Shown here: in pieces, positions 18,006-26,469 of the stretch
Layout of the letters: each line of letters opens with the position of its first letter
How positions within the stretch are numbered: the first letter of the stretch is position 1
Origin: Hypericibacter adhaerens
GTDB taxonomy: Bacteria; Pseudomonadota; Alphaproteobacteria; Dongiales; Dongiaceae
DNA: 64,000 bases
Reading direction: 5' to 3'
NCBI RefSeq assembly: GCF_008728835.1
Contig: NZ_CP042582.1
Span: 4,943,001 to 5,007,000, forward strand
Translations under genes and position numbers: made by a program
The notes under the pieces: model-generated
Databases searched by the model: none
What the model was told of the DNA's origin: nothing
Seen by the model: only the letters and a program-made list of their open reading frames with translations

Positions 18006-18300
18006 GAGCGCGTGAAGAAATCGAGAGCACCACGCAAGGGCGTAGCAAACACTCAAGCCCCCTCCCCTTGCGGGAGGGGGTTGGGGGAGGGGTGCCACGG
18101 CCGCGTTCGAGGGCATCCTTGCGATCAACCACCGCTCCGGAAGCAGAAGGCCTGGACATGGCGCCAAGCGAGCGAGCCCGAGCAGATCAGGCTCCGCTTA
18201 TTTGCCGGGATCTCGCACGGCATCGCCCCTCCCCCTACCCCCTCCCGCAAGGGGAGGGGGCGAGAGAGTTCTTTGGCATCGCCGATTTCTTCACACGCTC
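18006..18300. mobile_element. 295-bp non-autonomous element (MITE-like), copy 2
   Basis: Near-identical over its whole length to the copy at 9947-10242, with the same GAGCGCGTGAAGAAATCG-type ends. It again sits in a REPIN hairpin loop. Here the flanking tetranucleotides are TTTC on the left and GAAA on the right, so they are complementary rather than a direct duplication, unlike copy 1. This suggests rearrangement between two hairpins after insertion, or insertion into an already altered site. Confidence 0.75.
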
Positions 18301-18336
18301 GAAAGCGGGGGGGGACGGTTGGGGTGAAGCGGCGTC

Positions 18337-18624
18337 TTAAATCGTCAGCCCAGGCGCGAAGTCATGCCAATCAGGGTTGCGCGTCTCGATCAGCTCAATC
18401 TTCCAGCGCCGATACCACTTCTTGATTTGCTTCTCGCGCTCGATAGCGCCGACGATGCTGTCGCCAGCCTCGAAGTAGACAAGCTTCTTGACGCCATAGC
18501 GCTTGGTGAAGCCCGGAACCTCCGCGCGTTTGTGTTCCTCGATGCGCCGAATCAGGTTGTTGGTGACGCCGATATAGAGCGTCCCATTGCGATCCGAAGC
18601 GAGAATTTAGACGTAGGATGGCAT
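18337..18624 (-). pseudogene. GIY-YIG nuclease-like gene with an early stop codon
   Basis: Read on the minus strand from the ATG at 18624, the product is MPSYV, then TAA (18607-18609), then ILASDRNGTLYIGVTNNL and on to a normal end at 18337, 95 codons in all. It is a small GIY-YIG (YhbQ-like) single-domain nuclease: TLYIGVTNNLIRR, a KYG-like KRYGVKKLVYFE stretch and the Glu in IEREKQIKKWYR are all present. In this family codon 6 is normally Tyr (VYIL). A single C-to-A change (TAC to TAA) explains the stop. No other start is close enough to rescue it. A REPIN half lies directly upstream. Confidence 0.8.
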
Positions 18625-18639
18625 CGACTTCGACGGGCC

Positions 18640-18665
18640 TGGATCCCCGCTTTCGCGGGGATGAC
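18640..18665. repeat. Single REPIN hairpin, T-class
   Basis: A complete hairpin with stem ATCCCCGC and loop TTTC read in the inverted orientation, without a recognisable partner. It sits 15 bases upstream of the start of the broken GIY-YIG gene. Confidence 0.8.
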
Positions 18666-18802
18666 TCACTGGTTGTATTATCAATATTACATACAATTAA
18701 AATTCTCTGCAATTCTCCGTCGGCATGACAAGGAAGGAAGCCCTCTTGGGCGCTCGGCCCGCGGCTGTTAAGGTTGGCGCCTTCACCATCAAGAATGCTC
18801 CC

Positions 18803-19573
18803 ATGCCCTCCCTCGAAATCGCGCTCGTTCCGCTGTTGAAGGACAATTACGGCTATCTGCTGCATGAGCCGCGGCAGGGGCTGACGGCGATCGTCGATCC
18901 GTCGGAGGCGGAACCGGTGCTGGAGGCCGTGTCGGCGCGAGGCTGGCGGCTGACGCATGTCCTCAATACCCATCACCATGGCGATCATTGCGGCGGCAAT
19001 ATGGGCCTCAAGGCGGCGACCGGGGCCCGCGTGGTGGGGCCGGCCTATGACCGCGACCGCATCCCCGCCATCGACGAGGCGGTGGACGAGGCGTCGGGCT
19101 TCGCGCTGGGCGAGGCCCGGGCCCGCGTGCTCTTCATCCCGGGCCATACGCGCGGCCATATCGCCTTCTGGTTCGAGGCGGCGCAGGCGCTCTTCTGCGG
19201 CGACACGCTGTTCTCCCTGGGCTGCGGGCGCATGTTCGAGGGCGATCCCGTCATGATGTGGGGCTCGCTCACGAAGCTCCGCGCGCTGCCGGGCGAGACC
19301 CGGGTCTATTGCGGCCATGAATATACCGAGGCCAATGCGCGCTTCGCGCTGACGGTCGATCCTGAGAACCAGGCGCTGCGGGCGCGCAGCGCCGCGGTCA
19401 AGCGGCTGCGCGACGAAGGTCGGCCGACAATTCCCTCGACCCTCGCCGAGGAGCGCGCCGCCAATCCCTTCCTGCGCGCCGACGATCCGGCCCTCGCCGA
19501 GCGCCTCGGCCTCGCGGGGCGGCCCGCGCACGAAGTGTTCGGCGAGATCCGCCGACGCAAGGATCAGTTCTGA
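18803..19573 (+). CDS. gloB: Hydroxyacylglutathione hydrolase (glyoxalase II)
   Basis: 256-residue metallo-beta-lactamase-fold enzyme that hydrolyses S-lactoylglutathione to lactate and glutathione, completing methylglyoxal detoxification. Metal-binding motif THHHGDHCGG is present near residue 55. IPGHTRGHI, FCGDTLFSLGCGRMFEG and VYCGHEYT follow as in GloB, and a C-terminal glutathione-binding domain ends in RRRKDQF. The start at 18803 gives the family N-terminus MPSLEIALVPLLKDNYGY. A glutathione S-transferase follows after 56 bases. Confidence 0.95.
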   Translation: MPSLEIALVPLLKDNYGYLLHEPRQGLTAIVDPSEAEPVLEAVSARGWRLTHVLNTHHHGDHCGGNMGLKAATGARVVGPAYDRDRIPAIDEAVDEASGFALGEARARVLFIPGHTRGHIAFWFEAAQALFCGDTLFSLGCGRMFEGDPVMMWGSLTKLRALPGETRVYCGHEYTEANARFALTVDPENQALRARSAAVKRLRDEGRPTIPSTLAEERAANPFLRADDPALAERLGLAGRPAHEVFGEIRRRKDQF

Positions 19574-19629
19574 ATTCAGGGCCGCATCGCGAGCCCGCGT
19601 CTTCTCAATCACCGGGGAGCATCCCATCC

Positions 19630-20247
19630 ATGACCGAGCCGTTTCAGCTTCGCTACTCCGCCACCAGCCCCTTCGTCCGCAAGGTCATGGTCGTCGCCAT
19701 GGAGACGGGGCTCGCCGACCGCTTCGAGCGCATCGGCACCAATCCCTGGGATGCCAAGACCGACCTGCCCAAGGACAACCCGCTCTGCAAGGTGCCGGCA
19801 CTGAAGACCCCGGAAGGCTGGCTCTATGACTCGCTGGTGATCTGCGAATATCTCGACAGCCTCCATCCGGGCGCCAAGCTGTTCCCGCCGCCGGGGCCGG
19901 CGCGCTGGCAGGCCCTGCGCCATCACGCGCTGGCCGACGGCGCCATGGACGCGGCGATCCTGCGCCGGCTCGAATCGCAGCGCCCCGAGGGCCAGCGCTC
20001 GCAAGGCTGGATGGACCGGCAGAAGGCCCTGGTCGAGCGGGTCCTCGACGCGCTCGAGAAGGATGCGAAGACGCTGGTCGATCTTTCGGATATCGGCGCC
20101 ATCACCATCGCGGTGATGCTGGGCTATCTCGATTTCCGCTTCGCCGCCGACGAATGGCGCAAGGGCCGGCCCAGGCTCGCCGCCTGGTATGGGCGCGTGA
20201 GCCAGAACGCCTCCATGCTCGCCACCGTGCCCAAGGACCCGGCGTGA
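19630..20247 (+). CDS. Glutathione S-transferase family protein
   Basis: 205-residue two-domain protein. The N-terminal thioredoxin-like domain starts LRYSATSPFVRKV and has the cis-Pro region KVPALKTPEGWLYDS and the glutathione contact DSLVICEYLD. The C-terminal half is helical. It conjugates or otherwise uses glutathione in the cytoplasm; the substrate is unknown. It lies downstream of gloB, and its stop overlaps the GTG of the following cupin gene, so the three may be co-transcribed. Confidence 0.88.
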   Translation: MTEPFQLRYSATSPFVRKVMVVAMETGLADRFERIGTNPWDAKTDLPKDNPLCKVPALKTPEGWLYDSLVICEYLDSLHPGAKLFPPPGPARWQALRHHALADGAMDAAILRRLESQRPEGQRSQGWMDRQKALVERVLDALEKDAKTLVDLSDIGAITIAVMLGYLDFRFAADEWRKGRPRLAAWYGRVSQNASMLATVPKDPA

Positions 20248-20765
20248 GCCAGCCGCTCTCGGATACCGCGCCGGGACTGATCGAGCAGCTCGGGCTCGAG
20301 CGCCATCCCGAAGGCGGCTGGTATCGCGAGACCTACCGGCACCAGGCACCGGGCGGCGGACGCGGCCATGCGACGATGATCTACTACCTGCTGGAAGCGG
20401 GCGAAGTCTCGCGCTGGCACCGCGTGACCGATGCCGACGAGCTCTGGCTCTATCACACCGGCGGCGCCTTGGAGCTGACCCTGTCGCCCGACGGCGAGCG
20501 GCGCGAGGAGCACCGGCTCGGGCTCGACATGGCCGCGGGCGAACGGCCGCAGCTCCGGGTGCCGGCCGGCTGCTGGCAGACCGCGCGGCCCTTGAGCCTC
20601 TTTACGCTCGTCACCTGCATCGTGGCGCCGGCCTTCGTCTTCGAAAGCTTCGAGATGGCGCCCGAGGGCTGGCAGCCCGCGGCGAAGCCCGCGCACCACC
20701 CTGCCTTCAGCGCGACCTCCTGGCAAAGAGGCCTCCGGCCGCGAGCGCCGCGCCGCCGACGATGA
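20244..20765 (+). CDS. Cupin domain protein (DUF985 type)
   Basis: 173-residue single-domain cupin of the DUF985 (YML079w-like) group. It has HPEGGWYRETYR near the start, YYLLEAGEVSRWHRV and ELWLYHTGGALEL in the barrel, and the late stretch FVFESFEMAPEGW. Metal-dependent isomerase or sugar-binding roles are known for cupins, but the function of this group is open. The GTG start overlaps the GST stop (GTGA). The last 20 residues are Arg-rich and lie antisense to the 3' end of the neighbouring exporter gene, a 59-base convergent overlap. Confidence 0.82.
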   Translation: MSQPLSDTAPGLIEQLGLERHPEGGWYRETYRHQAPGGGRGHATMIYYLLEAGEVSRWHRVTDADELWLYHTGGALELTLSPDGERREEHRLGLDMAAGERPQLRVPAGCWQTARPLSLFTLVTCIVAPAFVFESFEMAPEGWQPAAKPAHHPAFSATSWQRGLRPRAPRRRR

Positions 20766-21627
20766 GCAGCGCGCCGCCGGCGAGCACCCAGCTCGGCCCG
20801 GCCCGGCCCGCCAGGACCAGCAGCAGGGTGGAGAGCAGGGGCGAGGCGTAGGAGAGCGTCCCCAGCGCCTGGATGTCGCCATGCTTGACGCCATGGTCCC
20901 AGACGAAGAAGGCGATGCCCACCGGCCCGAGCCCGAGCGCCAGAATGGCGGCGAGGTTCCCGAACGAGGGCGCGACCCAGGGCTCGAACGCCAGGTGGGA
21001 GAGAAGGCCCAGGAGGGCGGTGGCGCCGCAGAAGGCACCGACTGCGTCGCTCGGCACGGAACTGAGGCGCCGGCTCAGGAGCGAATAGCCGGCCCAGGTG
21101 AAGGCGCAGGCGATCGCCGCCAGATAGCCCAGCCCATAGGCCGGATCGAAGCCGAGACCCTGGCCCTTCGTCACCAGCAGCCCCGCGCCCGCAAGCCCGC
21201 AGAGCGTGCCCAGGATATGGGTGGGCCGCAGCCGCTCGCCCGGCATGAAGGCCGAGAGCAGCACCGTCAGGAGCGGCCAGAGATAGCAGATCAGGCTCAC
21301 CTCGACGGCCGGCGCGCGGGCGAGGGCGTTGAAATAGAACAGGTGATAGAGAAAGAGCCCGCCCACCCCGACCGCCCAGGCCTGGCCCGGCAGGCGAAAA
21401 TGGCTCGCGACCGACGCCCCGCCGCGCGCGGCCTCGATCGCCCATTTGCCGAGCGTCAGCAGGAACGCTGTGCCGAAGGTCATCGCCACCAGCTCGAAGG
21501 CCGGCAGCGGCTGCGCATAGGTGGTCAGGAGGGCCAGCGTCGCCCAGAGCAGCGGGGCGATGGCACCGATCAAGGTGGCCCGCTGGCGTGCGGCGGCGGG
21601 GTCAGCGGTTGTGAGCAACCCGGCCAC
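20707..21627 (-). CDS. EamA-family transporter, YddG-like amino acid exporter
   Basis: 306-residue DMT-superfamily membrane protein with ten predicted helices. The stretches FELVAMTFGTAFLL, SLICYLWPLLTVLLSAF and LGTLSYASPLLSTLLLVLAG resemble the aromatic amino acid exporter YddG. It is divergent from an AraC-type regulator, with a REPIN doublet between them, a layout often seen for a regulator and its exporter. Its 3' end overlaps the cupin gene by 59 bases on the opposite strand. Confidence 0.82.
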   Translation of the reverse strand: MAGLLTTADPAAARQRATLIGAIAPLLWATLALLTTYAQPLPAFELVAMTFGTAFLLTLGKWAIEAARGGASVASHFRLPGQAWAVGVGGLFLYHLFYFNALARAPAVEVSLICYLWPLLTVLLSAFMPGERLRPTHILGTLCGLAGAGLLVTKGQGLGFDPAYGLGYLAAIACAFTWAGYSLLSRRLSSVPSDAVGAFCGATALLGLLSHLAFEPWVAPSFGNLAAILALGLGPVGIAFFVWDHGVKHGDIQALGTLSYASPLLSTLLLVLAGRAGPSWVLAGGALLIVGGAALAAGGLFARRSR

Positions 21628-21647
21628 GGCCAGCCTCCTTCTCTGTC

Positions 21648-21727
21648 GTCACCCCCGCGAAAGCGGGGGCCCATCTCGATCCAACGCGCCGAGCGGAGAA
21701 ATGGACCCCCGCTTTCGCGGGGGTGAC
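21648..21727. repeat. REPIN doublet of 80 bp, C-class
   Basis: Two inverted 26-bp hairpins (21648-21673 and 21702-21727) with a 28-base spacer. Both carry the CCCCCGC/GCGGGGG stem and GAAA or TTTC loop. A partial third stem (GGCGGGGGTGAC) follows shortly after. It lies in the divergent region between an exporter gene and an AraC regulator. Confidence 0.88.
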
Positions 21728-21841
21728 AGTAAAGGCGGGGGTGACGGTGTAGGGGGCGTTCTTCTCCACCCCTGGGTGACGCCGCGCCGCCGTCGTGGCA
21801 GCATGGGACCTTCCATCGACCCGAGCCTCCCGGACAAGCCC

Positions 21842-22609
21842 ATGCACATTGCCGATCTTTCCCTGCGCTCGTACCGCGACACCGCTCTGACCCATGAGCA
21901 CGACCACCACCAGACCGTGCTGGCGCTGGCGGGTGCGCTCGAGATGGAGGTTTCCGGTCGCGGCGGCATGGCGGCAACCACATCACTGGTGACGGTGGCG
22001 CCGGGGCGCTCTCATAGCTATCGGGCCAACGGCAATAATCGTTTTCTCGTGATCGACTGGCAGGCGGGATCGCACGAGAGCGAAGGGACGCAGCGGCTGA
22101 TGTCGGCCTGCGACCGCGAACCCTATTTGCGGCTGGACCAGCGGCTGCTGCCGCTGCTGCGCTATCTCGAGACGATCCTCGGGGAGGACGGCGTCGAGGA
22201 TGATGAACGCGCCACATGGGGCCGCCTGCTGCTGAGCCGCTTGGGAGCCGGGCTCGAGCAGCGCTCCTTTGTGCGGGCGCGGCGCCTCGACCGGGCGCTG
22301 GCCTTCATGGAAAACCGCAAGTCGCAAGCCCTGACGGTCGGCGACATCGCGGGCGCCGCTCATACCAGTGCCGGCCATCTCCACGCGCTGTTCCAGCGCC
22401 ATGTCGGTCACACGCCGATGCAGCATCTGGCGTCGATCCGGCTCGATCATGCGATGAAGCTCCTCAGGGAAAGCGATCTGTCGGTCGCGGCGGTGGCGGC
22501 CGCGTCCGGCTATGGCGACCAGAGCGCGCTCACGCGGGCGCTGCGCCGGCGGCGCGGCATTACACCCGCGCGCTATCGCCAGAGCCAGCGCCGCAAGACC
22601 GGGCCCTGA
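21842..22609 (+). CDS. AraC-family transcriptional regulator
   Basis: 255-residue regulator with an N-terminal cupin-like sensing region (HEHDHHQTVLALAGALEMEV) and a C-terminal AraC double helix-turn-helix. The recognition parts are LTVGDIAGAAHTSAGHLHALFQRHVGHTP and LSVAAVAAASGYGDQSALTRALRRRRGITPARYR, the latter the standard second HTH. The start at 21842 (MHIADLSLRSYRDT) is preferred; an in-frame ATG at 21803 would add 13 residues. It probably controls the divergent YddG-like exporter. Confidence 0.87.
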   Translation: MHIADLSLRSYRDTALTHEHDHHQTVLALAGALEMEVSGRGGMAATTSLVTVAPGRSHSYRANGNNRFLVIDWQAGSHESEGTQRLMSACDREPYLRLDQRLLPLLRYLETILGEDGVEDDERATWGRLLLSRLGAGLEQRSFVRARRLDRALAFMENRKSQALTVGDIAGAAHTSAGHLHALFQRHVGHTPMQHLASIRLDHAMKLLRESDLSVAAVAAASGYGDQSALTRALRRRRGITPARYRQSQRRKTGP

Positions 22610-22711
22610 GTCCCGGTCAAAGGGAGCGGAGTTCCGGTCAAGACCAGGCCTCGCGCCTGCGCCCATCATGACACCGGGTTCTTTGCAATCGCCACACCGG
22701 GAGGTGCTGCC

Positions 22712-23434
22712 ATGCGGCTCACCGATTTCGAGGTTCTGACCTTCGATTGCTACGGCACGCTGATCGACTGGGAGAGCGGCATCCTGGCGGCGCTGGCGCC
22801 GTGGCGAAAGCGTGCGGGCATCGCGCTCGGCAACGAGGTGCTGCTCACGCTCTTCAGCGAGGTCGAATCCAAGATCGAGGCCGAGCGGCCCACGCTGCTC
22901 TATTCCGATCTGCTCGCCGCGACGCTCGTCGAGATGGGCGAACGCAGCGGCGCCCGACCCACGGAATCCGAGGCCAGGGCCTTCGGGCAGTCGGTCAAGG
23001 ACTGGCCGGCCTTCCCGGACAGCGCCGAGGCGCTCGCCTATCTGCACCGCCACTACAAGCTCGCGATCCTCTCCAATGTCGATCGCGCCTCCTTCGCGCA
23101 CAGCGCGCGCCGGCTGGGGCAGGAATTCGACCTGGTGGTGACGGCGGAGGATGTCGGCTCCTACAAGCCGGCCTTGAAGCATTTCGAGGTGGCGCTGGCC
23201 ACGCTCGCCGCCATGGGCATTCCCAAGGGCAAGGTGCTGCACACGGCGCAGAGCCTGTTCCACGACCATGTGCCGGCGAAGCAGATGGGGCTCACGAGCT
23301 TCTGGATCGACCGGCGCGCCGGCCGGACCGGCACGGGCGCCACCAAGCCGCCACCCGTTCCGGTCAAGCCGGATGGGACAGCCCCCAGCCTCGCCGCGAT
23401 GGTCGAGATGCACCGCCGCGAGGCCGACCGCTAG
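22712..23434 (+). CDS. Haloacid dehalogenase, type II-like
   Basis: 240-residue HAD-superfamily hydrolase. Motif I is LTFDCYGTLIDW with nucleophile Asp12. LAILSNVD supplies motif II, and SYKPALKHFEVAL with a conserved Lys gives motif III. The pattern matches the (S)-2-haloacid dehalogenase group, which removes halide from short 2-haloacids, although many members act on other phosphate or halogen substrates. The Pro-rich segment TKPPPVPVKPDGT near the C-terminus is common in this subgroup. Confidence 0.83.
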   Translation: MRLTDFEVLTFDCYGTLIDWESGILAALAPWRKRAGIALGNEVLLTLFSEVESKIEAERPTLLYSDLLAATLVEMGERSGARPTESEARAFGQSVKDWPAFPDSAEALAYLHRHYKLAILSNVDRASFAHSARRLGQEFDLVVTAEDVGSYKPALKHFEVALATLAAMGIPKGKVLHTAQSLFHDHVPAKQMGLTSFWIDRRAGRTGTGATKPPPVPVKPDGTAPSLAAMVEMHRREADR

Positions 23435-23458
23435 CAGAGGGGCGCTGACAGGCGTGCG

Positions 23459-24145
23459 CTAACGCAGCGAGGCGAACCCTGCGATCACGTCCTGGGTCTT
23501 GGCGACGACGCCGAAGAGGCCACCCTCGATCGTGGTCATGTAGACGGCGGCCTCATGGGCATAGGCGTCGCCGCTGGCGCAACCATCCTCCACCAGCAGG
23601 CATTGATAGTTGCGGTCGTTGGCCTCGCGCAGCGTGGTGTGCACGCAGACATCGGTGGTGCAGCCTGTGAAGAGCAGATGGGTGATGCCGCGCGCGCGCA
23701 GCACATGGTCGAGGTCGGTCGCATAGAAGGCGCCGTTGGCGGTCTTGTCGACGATGATGTCCTGAGGTGCCGGCTCGAGCTCGGGGATGATCTGGAAGCC
23801 GGGCTCGCCGCGCACCAGGAGACGGCCGCAGGGGCCGGGCTCGCCCACCGGCAGGTTGGCGCGCTTGTGGCGCCACTGCTCGTAGGCCGTCCGGTCGGCG
23901 AGATCGCTGCGATAGCCCTGGCGCGTATAGATCACGGGGCAGCCGGCCTGCCGCGCCGCTGCGATCAGCGCGCGCACCGCCGGGATGATCGCGCGCAGGG
24001 CCGAGGCGTCGTAGCCCTGCCGCGCGAAATAGCCCTCTTCCGAGAGGAAATCGACCTGGAGATCGATGACCAGCAGCGCCGTGCGCGCCGGATCGAGCCT
24101 GCCGTCATAGGGATAGTCGAAGGGCCGCGCCTTGATCGCCGTCAT
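23459..24145 (-). CDS. Isochorismatase-family cysteine hydrolase
   Basis: 228-residue cysteine amidohydrolase. The catalytic triad is visible as Asp in LLVIDLQVDFL, Lys in VDKTANGAFYATDL and Cys in FTGCTTDVCVHTT. The overall layout is close to RutB/biuret hydrolase-type ureido or N-carbamoyl hydrolases, so an amide or ureido substrate is likely. The start at 24145 follows GGGGAGAGG; the frame is open 28 codons upstream. It is divergent from an AhpD-like gene with about 100 bases between. Confidence 0.85.
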   Translation of the reverse strand: MTAIKARPFDYPYDGRLDPARTALLVIDLQVDFLSEEGYFARQGYDASALRAIIPAVRALIAAARQAGCPVIYTRQGYRSDLADRTAYEQWRHKRANLPVGEPGPCGRLLVRGEPGFQIIPELEPAPQDIIVDKTANGAFYATDLDHVLRARGITHLLFTGCTTDVCVHTTLREANDRNYQCLLVEDGCASGDAYAHEAAVYMTTIEGGLFGVVAKTQDVIAGFASLR

Positions 24146-24246
24146 GTCCTCTCCCCGCTTTCCTGTCGGCCCAAACCCCTGGCCGCCGTGCCGGGATCGT
24201 GCCAGCATCCGCCCCAGCCTGACAATCATGGGATGGAGCGACGATC

Positions 24247-24657
24247 ATGGCGCTGGTGAAGCTGATCGAATACGCGGACGCCGGACCCGAGGTGCGCGCG
24301 GTCTATGACGACATCATGAAGACGCGCAATGTCGACTGGATCAACAATTTCTGGAAGGCCATCGCCAACGATCCCAAGACCCTGAAGCGCACCTGGGAGA
24401 GCGTGAAGGAGGTGATGACGCCGGGCGCGCTCGACGCCCGCACCAAGGAGCTGATCTATCTCGCCGTCAGCGTCACCAACAATTGCGAATACTGCATCGT
24501 CAGCCACATGGCGGGCGCCCGCAAGGCCGGCGCCACCGACGCGATGCTGGCCGAGCTGATGGCCGTGGTCGGCATGGCCAACGAGACCAACCGCCTCGTC
24601 AACGGCTGGCGCGTCGAGGTCGACGAGAAGCTGCAGAAGGCGGCCCGGGGCGGGTGA
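24247..24657 (+). CDS. Carboxymuconolactone decarboxylase (AhpD-like) family protein
   Basis: 136-residue all-helical protein with the redox-type motif NCEYCIVSHMAGARKAG, a Cys-X2-Cys plus His as in AhpD-related peroxidase reductases. It may handle peroxides or act as a small decarboxylase-fold protein. The ATG at 24247 is preceded by GAGCGACG, a weak ribosome-binding site. The neighbouring isochorismatase-like gene is divergent. Confidence 0.87.
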   Translation: MALVKLIEYADAGPEVRAVYDDIMKTRNVDWINNFWKAIANDPKTLKRTWESVKEVMTPGALDARTKELIYLAVSVTNNCEYCIVSHMAGARKAGATDAMLAELMAVVGMANETNRLVNGWRVEVDEKLQKAARGG

Positions 24658-25006
24658 GTCACTGTCGTCTCGACGCCTGGCCATCGCCTCCGCACGGTCG
24701 TCATCCCCGCGAAAGCGGGGATCCATCCTGATCCAGCGCGCCGAGCTTGGAGGTGGATCCCCGCTTTCGCGGGGATGACGATGGGGGTGCGCAGGGCGGC
24801 GACAATGAAGGAACGAAGGGAAGGAATATTGCGACGACTCCGCCCCCTTCCCCTCCATCGTTCGTTCTCGCATAATCGGCCCTGTCCCTGATCCGGCCGC
24901 CCCAGACCGGCGTCCGCGGTTTTTCGCTCGCAACCTGTCGCCGCTCATATCGCCGCCTGGGCGATGGCGGCGGACCTGTCGCGGGGTCCTGCCTCGAGGA
25001 GCTCCC
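24658..25006. other. 349-base intergenic region with REPIN
   Basis: Contains the REPIN at 24700-24779. The remaining 227 bases show no gene. GAACGA near 24810 and TCGTTC near 24865 could pair loosely. An SD (AGGAG) for the following aminotransferase lies at the end. Confidence 0.6.
24700..24779. repeat. REPIN doublet of 80 bp, T-class
   Basis: Inverted hairpins at 24700-24725 and 24754-24779 with a 28-base spacer. Both carry the ATCCCCGC stem with a GAAA or TTTC loop. The spacer (GATCCAGCGCGCCGAGC) is close to the one at 21.7 kb (GATCCAACGCGCCGAGC), so the doublet has spread as a unit. Confidence 0.9.
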
Positions 25007-26386
25007 ATGACCGCCATTCGCGCCAATTACGATGCCCCCCGGCTGCGCCGCCTCGATGCGGCGCACCATATCCATCCCTTCTCCAACGCCACCCAGGTGG
25101 TGGCCGAGGGCGGCGGAAAGCTTTTCGCCCATGCCGACGGCATCTACATCTACGACACCGACAACAAGCGCTATCTCGACGGCATGGCGGGGCTCTGGTG
25201 CGTCAATGTCGGCTATGGCCGCGAGGAGCTGGTCGAGGCGGCCGCGCGGCAGATGCGCGAGCTTCCCTACTATTCGAGCTTCTTCGGCGGCACCACGCCG
25301 CCCACGGTCGAGCTTGCCGCCAAGCTGACCGAGCTCCTGGGGCACGGGCTCAACCATGTGCTGTTCGCCAATTCGGGCTCCGAGGCGAACGACACGGTGG
25401 TGCGCCTGGTGCGTCATTTCTGGAACCTCGAGGGCAAGCCCAAGAAGAAGGCCTTCATCGCGCGCCGCCACGCCTATCACGGCTCGACCATGGCCGCGGC
25501 CAGCCTCGGCAACTGGGGCACGATGCATGAGCAGGCCGACCTGCCGCTGCCGGGCTTCCATCATGTCGAGGCGCCCTACTGGTATGCCGAGGGCGGCGAC
25601 AAGGACCCGGAATCCTTCGGCATCGCCTGCGCCAAGGCGATCGAGGCCAAGATCCTCGAGCTGGGCGCGGACAATGTCGCGGCCGTGATCGGCGAGCCGG
25701 TGCAAGGCGCGGGCGGCGTGATCGTGCCGCCCAAGAGCTACTGGCCCGAGGTCGAGCGGATCTGCCGCAAACATGACGTGCTCCTGATCGCCGACGAGGT
25801 GATCTGCGGCTTCGGGCGCACCGGCGCCTGGTTCGGCTTCGAGACCCTGGGCTTCAAGCCCGACATCGTCTCCATGGCCAAGGGCCTGTCGTCGGGCTAT
25901 CAGCCGATTTCGGCCGTGGCCGTGACCGACCGCATCGCCAAGCCCCTGATCGATGCCGGCTACTGGCTCCACGGCTTCACCTACTCGGGCCATCCCGTGG
26001 CGGCCGCGGTCGCGCTCAAGAACATCGAGATCATGGAGCGCGAGCATCTGGTGCAGAAGGTCGCGAAGGAGACCGGGCCTTATTTCGCGCAGCGCCTCAA
26101 GACCTTGGAGAAGAACCCGATCGTGGGCGAGGTGCGCACGCTGGGGCTCCTGGGCGGGATCGAGCTCGTCGCCGACAAGAAGACGCGGAAACGCTTCGAG
26201 CCGCTGGGGCATGCCGGCACCGTCTGCCGCGAGCGCTGCCTCGCCAACGGCCTCATCATGCGCGCGAGCTTCGAGACCATGGTGCTGTCGCCGCCGCTCA
26301 CCATCACCAAGGCGCAGATCGACGAGCTGGTGACGCTGGCCGGCCGCGCGCTCGACGAGACGGCGGCGGAGCTGCTGAAGAAGTAG
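25007..26386 (+). CDS. Class III aminotransferase (omega-amino acid:pyruvate or diamine type)
   Basis: 459-residue PLP enzyme of the aminotransferase class III group, which moves the amino group of omega-amino acids or diamines to pyruvate or a similar acceptor. Motifs are DNKRYLDGMAGLWCVNVGYG, FANSGSEANDTVVRLV, LLIADEVICGFGRTGAWF (PLP Asp) and SMAKGLSSGYQP (PLP Lys). GFTYSGHPVAAAVAL completes the active site. An SD AGGAG precedes the ATG. Putrescine or beta-alanine is a plausible substrate given the polyamine genes in the window, but context does not prove it. Confidence 0.87.
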   Translation: MTAIRANYDAPRLRRLDAAHHIHPFSNATQVVAEGGGKLFAHADGIYIYDTDNKRYLDGMAGLWCVNVGYGREELVEAAARQMRELPYYSSFFGGTTPPTVELAAKLTELLGHGLNHVLFANSGSEANDTVVRLVRHFWNLEGKPKKKAFIARRHAYHGSTMAAASLGNWGTMHEQADLPLPGFHHVEAPYWYAEGGDKDPESFGIACAKAIEAKILELGADNVAAVIGEPVQGAGGVIVPPKSYWPEVERICRKHDVLLIADEVICGFGRTGAWFGFETLGFKPDIVSMAKGLSSGYQPISAVAVTDRIAKPLIDAGYWLHGFTYSGHPVAAAVALKNIEIMEREHLVQKVAKETGPYFAQRLKTLEKNPIVGEVRTLGLLGGIELVADKKTRKRFEPLGHAGTVCRERCLANGLIMRASFETMVLSPPLTITKAQIDELVTLAGRALDETAAELLKK

Positions 26387-26469
26387 GCCGCCGCCACGCC
26401 TTCCTTCCACATCCTCTCGCATCGCAGCGCAAGGCAGCGGAGCTGCGCTCCAACGTCATCCCCGCGAAA

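Larger units (their letters stand above)
17799..18336. other. 538-base repeat-filled intergenic region
   Basis: No gene is visible. It holds a REPIN hairpin (17938-17963), the left half of a second hairpin (17991-18005), the second copy of the 295-bp mobile element (18006-18300) and the remainder of the hairpin after it. The open frame at 17894-18340 is a translation of these repeats. Confidence 0.8.
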
